In this document: piece after piece, positions 50,394-58,846 of the stretch
How the letters are laid out: every line of letters starts with the position of its first letter
Position numbering within the stretch: position 1 is the first letter of the stretch
Source: Arthrobacter sp. ov407
GTDB taxonomy: Bacteria > Actinomycetota > Actinomycetes > Actinomycetales > Micrococcaceae
Reading direction: 5' to 3'
Assembly (NCBI RefSeq): GCF_900102895.1
Contig: NZ_FNGD01000001.1
Span: 1-64,000, forward strand
Length of the DNA: 64,000 nucleotides
Notes under the pieces: model-generated
The model's input: the letters and a program-made list of their open reading frames with translations, nothing else
Database searches by the model: none
What the model was told of the DNA's origin: nothing
Program-made: the position numbers and the translations under genes

Positions 50394-51816
50394 TGATCGG
50401 TCTCTCTTCCGGGTAGTGGTACAGCTGGCTGCGCTGGCGCAGGGCCAGGCCTGCGGCAAGGGTGACCGTCCCGACGCGCCCGGCAAACATGAGCAAAGCG
50501 AGGACGTAAACGCCCGACGGCGGCAACTCTGCACTGAGGTTGGTGCTTAGGCCCACCGTGGCGAAGGCGGAAATGGTTTCAAACAGGACCCGGTCCAGGG
50601 AGGCATGGCTGATTTGCAGGAGCAGGAGGGCCGAGACCGAGACGAGGGTGGCGCCGGCGACGATCACCGAGATGGCCACGCGCATGGTGCCCTCGGGGAT
50701 GGTGCGGCCGTAGATCTTCACGTCGGCGTCGCCGCGGGCCTCGGCGGTGATGGCCAGGAACATCACGGCGATGGTGGTGACCTTGATGCCGCCGGCCGTG
50801 GATGCCGAGCCGCCGCCGGCGAACATGAGGGCATCGGAGAGCAGCATGGTGGTGGACTCCATGTGGTTCTGGTCCACAAGGTTGAAGCCGCCGGAGCGCA
50901 GCATGACCGAGGCAAACAGCGCGTGCGTGATCTTCTCGCCCAGGTCCATGTCCCCGATGGTGCGCAGGTTGTCCCACTCCAGGAAGCCCCAGAGGACCGT
51001 TCCGGCGGCGAGGAGGATGAAGGAGACCTGGATGGTCAGCTTGGTGTGGAGGTTCCATTTCTTCCACCGCAGCCCGTTCTGGTGCAGCACCATGACGACG
51101 GGGAAGCCCAGGCTGCCCAGGAACACGCCGAGCATGAGCGGGACGAGGATCCAGAGATCGGTTTCGTAGGGGACGATTCCGTCCGAATGCGGGGTGAAAC
51201 CGGCGTTGTTGAAAGATGAAATTGCGTAGAAGACACCGTGCCAGAGGGCCTGCGGGAAACTCTCCCCAAGGAGCAGGAACCGGGGGATGAGGACCAGTGC
51301 CAGGGCGGCCTCGATCACGACGGAGGTCACGATCACGATCCGGAGCAGCGTGCCGACTTCGCCGAGCCGGCCGGCGTTCATGGCCTCCTGGGCGATTAGC
51401 TTGCCGCGGACACCAAGTCTCTTGCTGACCATGAGCGCCAGCAGCGACGCGAGGGTCAAGGTGCCCAAGCCGCCCACGAAAATGCCGACCAGGATCACGA
51501 GCTGGCCGAAGAAGGACCAGTGCACAGCCGTGGAGACCACCGTCAGGCCCGTGACGCAGACAGCGGACGACGCGGTGAAGAACGCCTGATGCAGTGGTGT
51601 GGCCTGTCCCGTCGCGGAAGCCAAGGGCAGCGAGAGCAAAGCGGTGAAGACCAGGATCACGAGGCCGAACGCCGAGAGCGCCAGGCGGGCCGGCGAGCTG
51701 TTTGCGATGCCGTCAATGAAGTCGCGCAGGCGTGTGAAGATCCACAGGCCTTCCCGCTCCGGCATACCTGGCTGCCAGCTGGCCGGGCTCGTGGACCTCG
51801 ACTGGCTTTGCGTCAT
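50386..51816 (-). CDS. trkH: TrkH/KtrB-family potassium channel subunit
   Basis: The 476-residue membrane protein has four repeated M1-P-M2 units. Selectivity loops are visible at SSAVCVTGLTVV (about 85), SSFNNAGFTP (about 205), MLRSGGFNLVDQN (about 310) and SAFATVGLSTNL (about 428), each with the conserved Gly. It pairs with the overlapping trkA downstream. ATG 51816 begins MTQSQSRSTSP. An open frame extends far upstream to 53844, but that part is antisense to the deacetylase gene and spurious. Confidence 0.93.
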   Translation of the reverse strand: MTQSQSRSTSPASWQPGMPEREGLWIFTRLRDFIDGIANSSPARLALSAFGLVILVFTALLSLPLASATGQATPLHQAFFTASSAVCVTGLTVVSTAVHWSFFGQLVILVGIFVGGLGTLTLASLLALMVSKRLGVRGKLIAQEAMNAGRLGEVGTLLRIVIVTSVVIEAALALVLIPRFLLLGESFPQALWHGVFYAISSFNNAGFTPHSDGIVPYETDLWILVPLMLGVFLGSLGFPVVMVLHQNGLRWKKWNLHTKLTIQVSFILLAAGTVLWGFLEWDNLRTIGDMDLGEKITHALFASVMLRSGGFNLVDQNHMESTTMLLSDALMFAGGGSASTAGGIKVTTIAVMFLAITAEARGDADVKIYGRTIPEGTMRVAISVIVAGATLVSVSALLLLQISHASLDRVLFETISAFATVGLSTNLSAELPPSGVYVLALLMFAGRVGTVTLAAGLALRQRSQLYHYPEERPIIG

Positions 51817-51933
51817 GTTTTTCCTCGGTTGAAACTGCTTCCCCAAGTAGTAAACCACTAAACTCCGGTAATGGCCGGGGGAGCACCCGTGCACGCGCGG
51901 GAAGCCGGGGACCGCTCGGGTAGCCTGTGATTG

Positions 51934-53157
51934 ATGACATTCCTGCACGGACTCGCTCAGACCGCGCTGCCGACGACGGTGGTGTGGGCTCCCGCCATGA
52001 CCGCGTACAACTTTGGCCACTCCCACCCGATGGCGCCGGAGCGCATGGAGCTCACAGCGAAGCTGGCCGGCAGCCTGGGACTGCTGGCCCTTGACCACGT
52101 CACGGTGGCGGCACCGGACGTCGCCGCCGACGCGGAGCTGTGCGCGGTCCACAGCCCGGAGTTTGTGGCCGCCGTACGGCGTGTGAGCGAAAACCCGGGC
52201 ACCCCCGACCACGCCAGGGGCCTCGGAACCGAGGACGACCCCGCCTTTGCCGGCATGCACGAAGCCAGCGCCCGGCTGGCCGGCGGCTCCCTGCTGGCGG
52301 CCGCCGCCGTCCTGGACGGCAGCGCGGTGCGGGCGGTGAATTTCGGCGGCGGAATGCACCACGCCTCCCGGGACCGCGCGAGCGGTTTTTGCATCTACAA
52401 CGACGCCGCCCTCGCGGTCCAGCGGCTGCTCGACGGCGGCGTCCGCCGCGTGGCCTACGTCGACGTCGATGCGCACCACGGCGACGGCACGCAAAGCATC
52501 TTCTGGAACGATCCGCGCGTGCTGACTATTTCGCTGCACGAGTCCGGACTGACCCTCTTCCCGGGCACCGGGTTTGCCAACGAGATCGGCGGCCCGGACG
52601 CGCAAGGCAGCGCCGTGAACGTCGCCCTCCCGGCCGGCACCGCGGACGCCGGATGGCTGCGGGCCTTCCACGCCGTCGTGCCCCAGCTCATTGGCGCGTT
52701 CGAGCCGGAAGTCATCGTCAGCCAGCACGGCTGCGACTCGCACCGGCTTGACCCGCTCGCCCACCTGAACATCAGCGTCGATGGCCAGCGCGAGGCCGCC
52801 ACGGCCATCGGCAACCTCGCCGCGCGCTACTGCGACAACCGGTGGATTTCCACAGGGGGCGGCGGTTACAACGTGGTCAGCGTGGTGCCGCGGTCCTGGA
52901 GCCACCTCATAGCCATCGCCGCCGGCCGGCCTGTACCGCTGCGCACCCCCGTTCCGGAGGACTGGCGGAACTATGTCAAAGACAAGTACGGGGCAAAATT
53001 CGGGGTGGAGCCCCCCGAGGTGATGGGCGACGACGTCGACCTCTGGTGGCGGTCCTGGGAAGTGGGTTTCGACCCCAACGACGAGGTGGACCGCACCATC
53101 ATGGCCACCCGCAAAGAAGTGTTTCCCCTGCACGGACTGGACCCCTGGTTCGACTAG
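51934..53157 (+). CDS. AcuC-like class I histone deacetylase family protein
   Basis: The 407-residue Zn-dependent deacetylase fold has FGHSHPMAPERM (about 28), GGGMHHASRDRASGFCIYNDAALAV (about 131-155, active-site His pair), YVDVDAHHGDGTQSIF (metal Asp/His) and STGGGGYNV (about 306). AcuC-type enzymes deacetylate and thereby activate acetyl-CoA synthetase; an acs gene is present at 18435-20465, but the link is inferred only. ATG 51934 has TAGCCT (51921-51926) seven bases upstream and no ribosome site, so the mRNA is probably leaderless. It is divergent from trkH. Confidence 0.92.
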   Translation: MTFLHGLAQTALPTTVVWAPAMTAYNFGHSHPMAPERMELTAKLAGSLGLLALDHVTVAAPDVAADAELCAVHSPEFVAAVRRVSENPGTPDHARGLGTEDDPAFAGMHEASARLAGGSLLAAAAVLDGSAVRAVNFGGGMHHASRDRASGFCIYNDAALAVQRLLDGGVRRVAYVDVDAHHGDGTQSIFWNDPRVLTISLHESGLTLFPGTGFANEIGGPDAQGSAVNVALPAGTADAGWLRAFHAVVPQLIGAFEPEVIVSQHGCDSHRLDPLAHLNISVDGQREAATAIGNLAARYCDNRWISTGGGGYNVVSVVPRSWSHLIAIAAGRPVPLRTPVPEDWRNYVKDKYGAKFGVEPPEVMGDDVDLWWRSWEVGFDPNDEVDRTIMATRKEVFPLHGLDPWFD

Positions 53158-53238
53158 GTCCGGGGCCGGGTGGAGGCCCGGTACCAGGGCAGCAATTGGT
53201 GGATGCCATCTGGCGTATATGTCGCTAGTGTGGAGGGC

Positions 53239-53787
53239 ATGGTGACAGACGACGTATTTGCCGTCATTGCTGAGGCAACCAGGCGTGACATTCTGATAGC
53301 CCTCCGCAAGGGGGACAAAGCAGTGGGGGAACTGGTCCAGGAGCTTGAAGCAAGCCAGCCCACCATTTCCAAGCATCTCAAAGTCCTCCGCGAAGCGGAC
53401 CTGGTGAGCATGCGCGCCCAGGGCCAGAAGCGGTACTACACGCTCAACCCCAAGCCGCTCGCCGGGATCGCCAACTGGCTCCAGGCGTTCGACGTCGGCC
53501 CCGCTGCGACAGCGGACGCGGCCGCCGCCCTCCACCCCGAACCCAGACCCGCCGCCGTCCCTGATGGCCTGGCCGCAGCGGCCCTCGCGCAACCGGTCGC
53601 CGCGCAGCCCGCCGCAGCACTGGCCGGCCGCCCCGCAGGCAGCCCGCTCAGCCCCGCCGTCGTCATCCCGGTGGGAACGGCAGGGGAGGACAAGATGCCC
53701 CAGCAGATCGGGCGGACCGTGGGCCGGGCCGCCACCAAGGCCGCCGACCTCCTGGCCAACCTGCCCAAGTTCGGCCGCAAGAAGTAA
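53239..53787 (+). CDS. ArsR-family winged-helix regulator with C-terminal extension
   Basis: The 182-residue product has a compact ArsR HTH (about 3-78: DDVFAVIAEATRRDILIALRKGDKAVGELVQELEASQPTISKHLKVLREADLV, then RYYTLNP wing). A 75-residue Ala/Pro linker follows, then a conserved-looking amphipathic tail (GRTVGRAATKAADLLANLPKFGRKK). No Cys metal site is seen. The extension is unusual for ArsR proteins. ATG 53239 has GGAGGG just upstream; a GTG is at 53242. It follows the deacetylase gene by 81 bp, and the oxidase gene converges on it 69 bp away. Targets are unknown. Confidence 0.87.
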   Translation: MVTDDVFAVIAEATRRDILIALRKGDKAVGELVQELEASQPTISKHLKVLREADLVSMRAQGQKRYYTLNPKPLAGIANWLQAFDVGPAATADAAAALHPEPRPAAVPDGLAAAALAQPVAAQPAAALAGRPAGSPLSPAVVIPVGTAGEDKMPQQIGRTVGRAATKAADLLANLPKFGRKK

Positions 53788-53856
53788 CCCTTCCCGCCCT
53801 GCGTATGCCGCCCTGCGTACGCACTCTGCCCACGTTCTGCCCACGTGCTCCGCGTG

Positions 53857-55206
53857 CTAGGCGCCGAGGATCCTCACGTGTTCTGGGGTGAGGTCCGCGA
53901 TGCGGCTGACGCCCAGCAGGGCCATGGTGCGTTCCATGTCCTTCTCCAGGATTTGGAGGGCCCGGTCCACCCCGGCCCGTCCGCCGGCCATGAGCCCGTA
54001 AAGGTAGGCGCGGCCGATCAGCGTGAAATCGGCGCCGAGGGCCAGTGCGGCGATGATGTCCGCGCCGCTCATGATGCCGGTGTCCAGGATGATCGCCGCG
54101 TCGCTGCGGTCCGCCTTCAGCGCGGCAGAGGCCTCGGGGAGCAGGTGGAACGGGATCGGTGCCCGGTCCAGCTGGCGGCCGCCGTGGTTGGAGAGCACAA
54201 TCCCGTCCGCGCCGTGGTCCACCACCTTGCGGGCGTCGTCGACCGTCTGGATGCCCTTGACCACCAGCTTGCCCTTCCACGTCTCGCGCAGCCAGTCGAG
54301 GTCGGCGTAGGTCAGGGTGGGGTCGAACATGGAGTTGATGAGGTCCGCGACCGTCCCCGTGTACCGGGACAGCGACGCGAAGGTCAGCGGTTCGTGAGTG
54401 AGGAAGTTGAACCACCATGCCGGCCGGTAGGACGCGTCGAGGACGGTCTTGAGCGTCAGCGCGGGCGGGATGGTCATGCCGTTGCGGACGTCGCGGAGCC
54501 TGGCGCCGGCGACGGCGGTGTCCACCGTGACCATGAGGGTGTCGTTTCCCGCCGCGGCGGCACGTTGGATCAGTTCCAGCGAACGGTCCCGGTCCGTCCA
54601 CAGGTACAGCTGGAACCAGTTGCGGCCGGTGGGTGCGGCGGCGGCCACGGCCTCCAGGGACGCCGTGCCCATGGTGGAGAGGGTATAGGGAATGCCGGCG
54701 GCTTCGGCGGCCTGGGAACCGGCGTATTCGCCCTCGGACTGCATCATCCGGGTGAAACCTGTGGGCGCTATCCCCACCGGCAGCCGGGACGGCCCGCCCA
54801 GGATGTCGGTGCGGAGGTCGATGCTGGAGACGTCACGCAGGACCCCGGGCCGGAACTCGATGTCCAGGAACGCCTGGCGGGCGCGGCGGAGGGAGATTTC
54901 GGCCTCGGCGGCGCCGTCGGTGTAGTCGAACGGTGCCTGGGGCGTGCGGCGCTTGGCCATGTCCCGCAGGTCCCAGATGGTGCTGGCACGGCGCAGCCTG
55001 GCGGCCCGGCCGAACTCCGGCTTCTTGAACTGCATCAGGGGAGCAAGGTCGGCGTATTTGGGCACCCGGCGCTTCAATGCGGCAGGGAGCCCGCGGGCGG
55101 CCGCCGCAGCGGTGTCTTGCCCGGACGCGGAGGCCGCAGGGTCCGCGGCCGTGGCCCCGGGAGTGGTCGGAGCCTCGGGGTTGCCGGGCGGGACGGTCTG
55201 CGTCAT
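53857..55206 (-). CDS. FMN-dependent alpha-hydroxy acid oxidase/L-lactate dehydrogenase
   Basis: The 449-residue FMN enzyme of the LldD/glycolate-oxidase family oxidises L-lactate or a related 2-hydroxy acid. The roughly 45-residue Pro/Ala/Thr N-terminal extension is followed by [13 protein letters not shown], the FMN-binding [13 protein letters not shown] segment, the active-site SNHGGRQLD (catalytic His) and the Arg-containing [33 protein letters not shown] 55206 is used. It is monocistronic and divergent from the aromatic leader. The exact substrate is uncertain, with L-lactate most likely. Confidence 0.9.
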   Translation of the reverse strand: MTQTVPPGNPEAPTTPGATAADPAASASGQDTAAAAARGLPAALKRRVPKYADLAPLMQFKKPEFGRAARLRRASTIWDLRDMAKRRTPQAPFDYTDGAAEAEISLRRARQAFLDIEFRPGVLRDVSSIDLRTDILGGPSRLPVGIAPTGFTRMMQSEGEYAGSQAAEAAGIPYTLSTMGTASLEAVAAAAPTGRNWFQLYLWTDRDRSLELIQRAAAAGNDTLMVTVDTAVAGARLRDVRNGMTIPPALTLKTVLDASYRPAWWFNFLTHEPLTFASLSRYTGTVADLINSMFDPTLTYADLDWLRETWKGKLVVKGIQTVDDARKVVDHGADGIVLSNHGGRQLDRAPIPFHLLPEASAALKADRSDAAIILDTGIMSGADIIAALALGADFTLIGRAYLYGLMAGGRAGVDRALQILEKDMERTMALLGVSRIADLTPEHVRILGA

Positions 55207-55314
55207 GGCTGTCTCCGGTTCTGCAGGATCTTCAGCGTGTGCTCCAGAACACTCTAGCGGTCATGGAGACATCCCCCCGGGGCGGCGGGGCCGGCGAATT
55301 GTTACGCCCGTCGT

Positions 55315-55344
55315 TTGCCCCGGCCGCGGCTCCGGGGCTAGGGT
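55315..55344 (+). promoter_or_regulatory. Promoter of the aro leader
   Basis: -35 TTGCCC (55315-55320) and -10 TAGGGT (55339-55344) are separated by 18 bp. The start site falls at about 55351-55352, at the leader ATG, implying a leaderless leader-peptide mRNA. Confidence 0.7.
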
Positions 55345-55351
55345 CGACGCT

Positions 55352-55411
55352 ATGACTAACCGTTGGTATGCGTATTTTTCGTTGGCTCTGGAGGGGCCCG
55401 CGTCTAACTGA
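55352..55411 (+). CDS. Aromatic leader peptide of DAHP synthase attenuator
   Basis: This is a 19-codon ORF whose residues 5-9 are W-Y-A-Y-F, a cluster of all three aromatic amino acids, in front of the first enzyme of aromatic amino acid synthesis. Codons TGG TAT GCG TAT TTT occupy 55364-55378. Such ORFs sense charged tRNA levels through ribosome stalling. It ends TGA at 55411, 114 bp before the DAHP synthase gene. Hairpins at 55381-55440 and 55441-55464 follow. I recall an attenuation leader before aroF in Corynebacterium glutamicum; the peptide here is its functional analogue by inference. Confidence 0.88.
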   Translation: MTNRWYAYFSLALEGPASN

Positions 55412-55464
55412 CACGCATCCAACTTTCCTTCAGAGCCAACAGGGCAGAGATCATTCTCTGCCCT
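55381..55464 (+). promoter_or_regulatory. Attenuator hairpins before DAHP synthase
   Basis: GTTGGCTCTG (55381-55390), just behind the aromatic codons, pairs perfectly with CAGAGCCAAC (55431-55440). Directly after it, AGGGCAGAG (55441-55449) pairs with CTCTGCCCT (55456-55464) as a terminator-like hairpin. A ribosome stalled on the aromatic codons would cover the first arm. The freed CAGAG could pair with CTCTG of the terminator; this antiterminator is weak and inferred. The T-run after the hairpin is poor. Confidence 0.75.
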
Positions 55465-55525
55465 TCGCCATTTCTCCGGCGGGTTCTGATCAGGGCCCGC
55501 TCCGCATCCGGAACAGGACCCGAAC

Positions 55526-56650
55526 ATGAGCATCGAAGCAGCACACGGCATTCAGCACTCCACCTCGAACCTGCGCGTTAGCGAGTTCACCCCGCTGCCT
55601 AGCCCGCAGGACCTCATGGCGGAACTGCCGCTGGAAGCCCGCCTGGCCGAGGTAGTCGGGCGGGGCCGGGACGAGGTCCGGGCCATCATGGACGGCGTGG
55701 ACGACCGGCTGCTGGTCATTGTGGGCCCCTGCTCCATCCATGATCCGAAGGCGGGGCTGGAATACGCCCGCCGGCTGGTGAGCCAGGCGGAGAAGCACCG
55801 CGAGGACCTGCTGATCGTCATGCGCACGTACTTCGAAAAGCCGCGCACCACGGTGGGCTGGAAGGGTCTGATCAATGACCCCCGGCTGGACGGCAGCCAC
55901 GACATCGCCGCGGGCCTGCGCGCGGCCCGGGCGTTCCTGCGGCAGGTCACCGCACTCGGCCTGCCCACCGCCACCGAGTTCCTTGAGCCCATCAGCCCGC
56001 AGTACGTCGCGGACCTGGTCGCCTGGGGTGCGATCGGTGCCCGTACCACGGAGAGCCAGATCCACCGCCAGTTGGCTTCCGGGCTGTCCATGCCGATCGG
56101 CTTCAAGAACGGGACCGACGGCGACCTCCAAGTGGCGCTGGATGCGTGCAGCGCCGCCGCTTCGGCCCAGGCGTTCCTCGGGATCGACGACGACGGCAGG
56201 GCCGCTCTTGTGGCCACGGCCGGCAACCCGGACACCCACGTCATCCTTCGCGGCGGACGCAAGGGACCCAACTACTCCGCCGCCGATGTTGAAGCGGCCT
56301 CCGCCAAACTCGCCGCGAAGCAGTTGAACCCCCGCCTGATCGTCGACGCCAGCCACGCCAACAGCGGCAAGAATCACCACCGCCAGGCTGAGGTCGCCCT
56401 TGAAATTGGTGCCCAGCTGGAAAGCACCGGAGCCGTGGCCGGGGCCATCGCCGGCGTCATGCTGGAGAGCTTCCTGGTGGGCGGGGCGCAAAACCTAGAG
56501 GTCAACGCCGCAGGAAAAGTTGCAGCCGCCGGCCGGGACGAACTGGTCTACGGCCAGAGCGTCACCGATGCCTGCATGGACTGGGATGTGACGGCGTCGG
56601 TACTTGGCCAACTGGCCGCCTCGGCCCGCACGCGCCGGTCGCGTGCCTGA
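55526..56650 (+). CDS. aroG: 3-deoxy-7-phosphoheptulonate synthase, class I
   Basis: DAHP synthase condenses PEP and erythrose 4-phosphate, the entry step of the shikimate pathway. The 374-residue protein is of the class I AroFGH type, with VGPCSIHDPKAGLEYA, MRTYFEKPRTTVGWKGLINDP, ARTTESQIHRQLASGLS, GFKNGTDG, HVILRGGRKGPNYS and DASHANSGKNH. Feedback specificity (Phe, Tyr or Trp) cannot be assigned, and the symbol is generic for this class. ATG 55526 begins MSIEAAHG. Expression is likely controlled by the W-Y-A-Y-F leader upstream. Confidence 0.95.
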   Translation: MSIEAAHGIQHSTSNLRVSEFTPLPSPQDLMAELPLEARLAEVVGRGRDEVRAIMDGVDDRLLVIVGPCSIHDPKAGLEYARRLVSQAEKHREDLLIVMRTYFEKPRTTVGWKGLINDPRLDGSHDIAAGLRAARAFLRQVTALGLPTATEFLEPISPQYVADLVAWGAIGARTTESQIHRQLASGLSMPIGFKNGTDGDLQVALDACSAAASAQAFLGIDDDGRAALVATAGNPDTHVILRGGRKGPNYSAADVEAASAKLAAKQLNPRLIVDASHANSGKNHHRQAEVALEIGAQLESTGAVAGAIAGVMLESFLVGGAQNLEVNAAGKVAAAGRDELVYGQSVTDACMDWDVTASVLGQLAASARTRRSRA

Positions 56651-56847
56651 GGGTTGAACGGGAGGCGCGGGCGCTGCGAGATTTTCGAGATTCCTGCGGA
56701 AATCGTGTGGGGATTCCTGAGAAGTCTTTCACATTGGCACCATGAGCAACTAGTGTTGCTAACACATGGTTGTTTGATGGCTCAGCATCGGCACACCGCC
56801 ATGTCACCAGGTGGGGCTGCCGTTCGCTTGAGCAAAGGAATAGGGAA
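56651..56847 (+). promoter_or_regulatory. Promoter region of the BldC-like gene
   Basis: TTCACA (56728-56733) and TAGTGT (56751-56756) with a 17-bp spacer form a plausible promoter. AGCAAC-TAGT-GTTGCT (56745-56760) is a 6-bp inverted repeat centred on the -10, a possible autoregulatory site. No coding sequence is seen here. Confidence 0.45.
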
Positions 56848-57069
56848 ATGTCTACGGAGGCCAACTTCTCCAAGGCCCGTTTTTTGACCGTGGCCGAAGT
56901 CGCGGAACTTATGCGGGTATCAAAGATGACTGTGTACCGTCTTGTGCATTCGGGGGAGATGCCGGCCGTGCGGTTCGGCCGCTCCTACCGCGTGCCGGAA
57001 AACGCCGTCGAACAGTACCTCAAGGGTGCCGTCGTCGACCGGAGCGACGGCCACGCCGGAACTGGCTGA
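56848..57069 (+). CDS. BldC/excisionase-type HTH protein
   Basis: The 73-residue protein is a single MerR-like HTH (about 11-60: RFLTVAEVAELMRVSKMTVYRLVHSGEMPAVRFGRSYRVPENAVEQYL). It lacks integrase or phage neighbours, so a chromosomal BldC-like regulator is more likely than a phage excisionase. In streptomycetes and relatives this small HTH gene precedes the bS22-like gene, as here. ATG 56848 has AGGGA upstream. The region to bS22 (200 bp) contains no further gene. Confidence 0.85.
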   Translation: MSTEANFSKARFLTVAEVAELMRVSKMTVYRLVHSGEMPAVRFGRSYRVPENAVEQYLKGAVVDRSDGHAGTG

Positions 57070-57268
57070 ACAGCCAGCATTCACAGCGTGAAATGACCGC
57101 TTCGGGTCCCGCACTGGGCCCGCGGTCGTGGGGTGCCTCGCAGAGGCGGTACCCTGTTAAGGAACGTTTTACGTCATTGTAAGAACCTGTCAGTTGCTTC
57201 AGTCTGCTGCTTAGCCCGTGGACCCTTCCCAACAGGCAGGTACTGCATCTAGCCGGTAAGGAACTTTC

Positions 57269-57367
57269 GTGGGTTCAGTTATTAAGAAGCGTCGCAAGCG
57301 TATGGCCAAGAAGAAGCACCGCAAGCTGCTTCGCAAGACGCGCCACCAGCGTCGCAATAAGAAGTAG
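57269..57367 (+). CDS. bS22 mini ribosomal protein (AURKAIP1/COX24 domain)
   Basis: The 32-residue protein starts MGSVIKKRRKRMAKKKHRK and ends RRNKK, half of it Lys or Arg. It matches the actinobacterial bS22 protein found bound to the small ribosomal subunit in mycobacteria, nearly residue for residue as I recall it. GTG 57269 follows TAAGGA by a normal distance. It is followed by a T-tailed terminator, which suggests strong, separate expression. Too short for most gene finders. Confidence 0.95.
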   Translation: MGSVIKKRRKRMAKKKHRKLLRKTRHQRRNKK

Positions 57368-57387
57368 CTATACTTCGAAATGCATGA

Positions 57388-57421
57388 AATGCCCGTTGCC
57401 TTCCAGGCGGCGGGCATTTTT
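57388..57421 (+). terminator. Rho-independent terminator after bS22
   Basis: AATGCCCGTTGCC (57388-57400) pairs with GGCGGCGGGCATT (57406-57418), including two G-U pairs, around loop TTCCA, and is followed by TTTTT. Confidence 0.9.
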
Positions 57422-57562
57422 CTTGCTCCGGGCCGGTGGGAAGCTTTCGCGCCGGATCCGGACACGGGCTACGAAATCGGACACCGGCGGCCCGGATCCG
57501 CGACGCGCAGCTCCGAACGTTGGCGCGCAGGTCCGAAACGTAGGCGGAAAGCTGCGGGGGAC

Positions 57563-58381
57563 CTAGCGGCTGGGGCCGCGGAAGCGGGAGAACCCCCGCC
57601 ACAGGCCGTAGATGGCCCCGCCGACCGTCGCGGCCTTGAATCCCAGGGTGGCGGCGCGCCGGCCGGCACGGAAGTCGTAGACCGGCCAGTTGTGCTCGCG
57701 GGCGTAGCGGCGCAGCTTGGAGTCGGGATTGATGGCAACGGGGTGCCCCACCATGCTCAGCAGCGGGATGTCGTTGTGGGAATCGCTGTAGGCCCAGCAG
57801 CGGCCGAGGTCCAGCCCCTGGTCCTCGGCAATTTGCTGGACTGCGACCGCTTTGGCCGGGCCGTGGAGGATTTCGCCCACGAGCCGCCCCGTGTAGGAGC
57901 CGTCCAGGATCTCGCCCACCGTGCCCAATGCCCCAGTCAGGCCCAGCCGGGCGGCGATGACGGTGGCCACCTCGATCGGCGTCGCCGTGACGAGCCATAC
58001 TTTGCGCCCGACCCGGAGGTGCTGCTCCGCCAGGGCCTTGGTCCCCGGCCAGATCCGCGACTCAATCATCTCGTCGTAGACCTCTTCGCCCAGGGCTTCG
58101 ATGTCCTTCGCTGTGATGCCGGCGGCCAGCTTCAGGGCGGAATCGCGGACGGCGTGGACGTCATCCATGTTTTCGCCGCGCAACACGAACATGAACTGCT
58201 TCCAGGCGAACCCGGCAGCCTGCGGCAGGGTGAAGGCGCCGCGCTGGTGAAGCTTGCGCGCCACATGGAAAAGGCTTGCGCCCTTCATGAGGGTGTTGTC
58301 GACGTCGAAAAATGCGGCCTCGCCGTGCTGCGTCGAAGCAGCAGGCTCACTGGCCACAATGACGTGTTTCTCCTCGGGCAT
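57563..58381 (-). CDS. HAD-IB family phosphatase
   Basis: The 272-residue protein is a SerB-like HAD hydrolase with motif I FFDVDNTLMKGAS (about 24, nucleophile Asp), motif II WLVTATP, and motif III AYSDSHNDIPLL. HAD-IB members include phosphoserine and other small-molecule phosphatases, and some act on lipid phosphates. A hydrophobic helix near the C-terminus (AATLGFKAATVGGAIYGLW) may give membrane contact. The substrate is unknown. ATG 58381. It stands between bS22 and the glutaredoxin-rex pair, the same neighbourhood as in streptomycetes. Confidence 0.9.
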   Translation of the reverse strand: MPEEKHVIVASEPAASTQHGEAAFFDVDNTLMKGASLFHVARKLHQRGAFTLPQAAGFAWKQFMFVLRGENMDDVHAVRDSALKLAAGITAKDIEALGEEVYDEMIESRIWPGTKALAEQHLRVGRKVWLVTATPIEVATVIAARLGLTGALGTVGEILDGSYTGRLVGEILHGPAKAVAVQQIAEDQGLDLGRCWAYSDSHNDIPLLSMVGHPVAINPDSKLRRYAREHNWPVYDFRAGRRAATLGFKAATVGGAIYGLWRGFSRFRGPSR

Positions 58382-58511
58382 GCCACGAGTCTAGTCAATG
58401 ACCGGGCCCGGATCGCCCGCAGGGCGCGCGACGCGACGGCGGGACGGGCCGGCCTCAGGCCGAATGCGCCGCGCGTCGACGCCGAAGCGGCCGCCGGGCT
58501 ACGGTGGATGC

Positions 58512-58784
58512 ATGGCCAAACCCGCCCACTTCCCCGATGTAGTTCTGATCACCAAAGCTGACTGTCACCTGTGCGCGGAGGCGCGCGCCGTCGTCGGCCG
58601 CGTAACCGCTGCGCTCGGTATCGATTGGTCGGAGCAATCGGTGGACGACGACGCCGGGCTGCGTGAGCGCTTTGCCGAGGAGATCCCGGTGGTGCTGGTG
58701 GACGGTGTCCAGCGGGATTTCTGGAAGATCGACGAGGCCCGCCTGACGCGGACCCTGCAACGGGTCCTCGGCCAGCCGTCCTGA
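58512..58784 (+). CDS. Glutaredoxin-like protein
   Basis: The 90-residue thioredoxin fold has a CHLC active site in ITKADCHLCAEARAVV (about 14-29) and the cis-Pro loop EEIPVVLVDGV (about 57-67). It belongs to the DUF836/glutaredoxin-like group that precedes Rex in actinobacteria. ATG 58512 has TACGGT (58500-58505) six bases upstream and no ribosome site, so a leaderless mRNA is likely. The open frame before it has no support. It lies 62 bp before rex and is divergent from the HAD gene. Confidence 0.9.
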   Translation: MAKPAHFPDVVLITKADCHLCAEARAVVGRVTAALGIDWSEQSVDDDAGLRERFAEEIPVVLVDGVQRDFWKIDEARLTRTLQRVLGQPS

Positions 58785-58846
58785 CGGCGGGGTGCTTTGT
58801 TGCGTGATGCGCGGGGGCTCTAGAGTGGGAAGCACAACGCGACGCA

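Noticed and set aside
51817..53844. N-terminal extension of the trkH frame to 1152 residues
   Set aside because: It is antisense to the well-supported deacetylase gene; TrkH homology starts at 51816.
56848..57069. Prophage excisionase
   Set aside because: No integrase or phage genes nearby, and the gene order with bS22, the HAD phosphatase and rex is chromosomal in related bacteria.
58785..58846. Rex operator in the rex promoter
   Set aside because: TTGTTGCGT and ACGCGACGCAA look vaguely symmetrical but do not match the TTGTGAA-N4-TTCACAA pattern.
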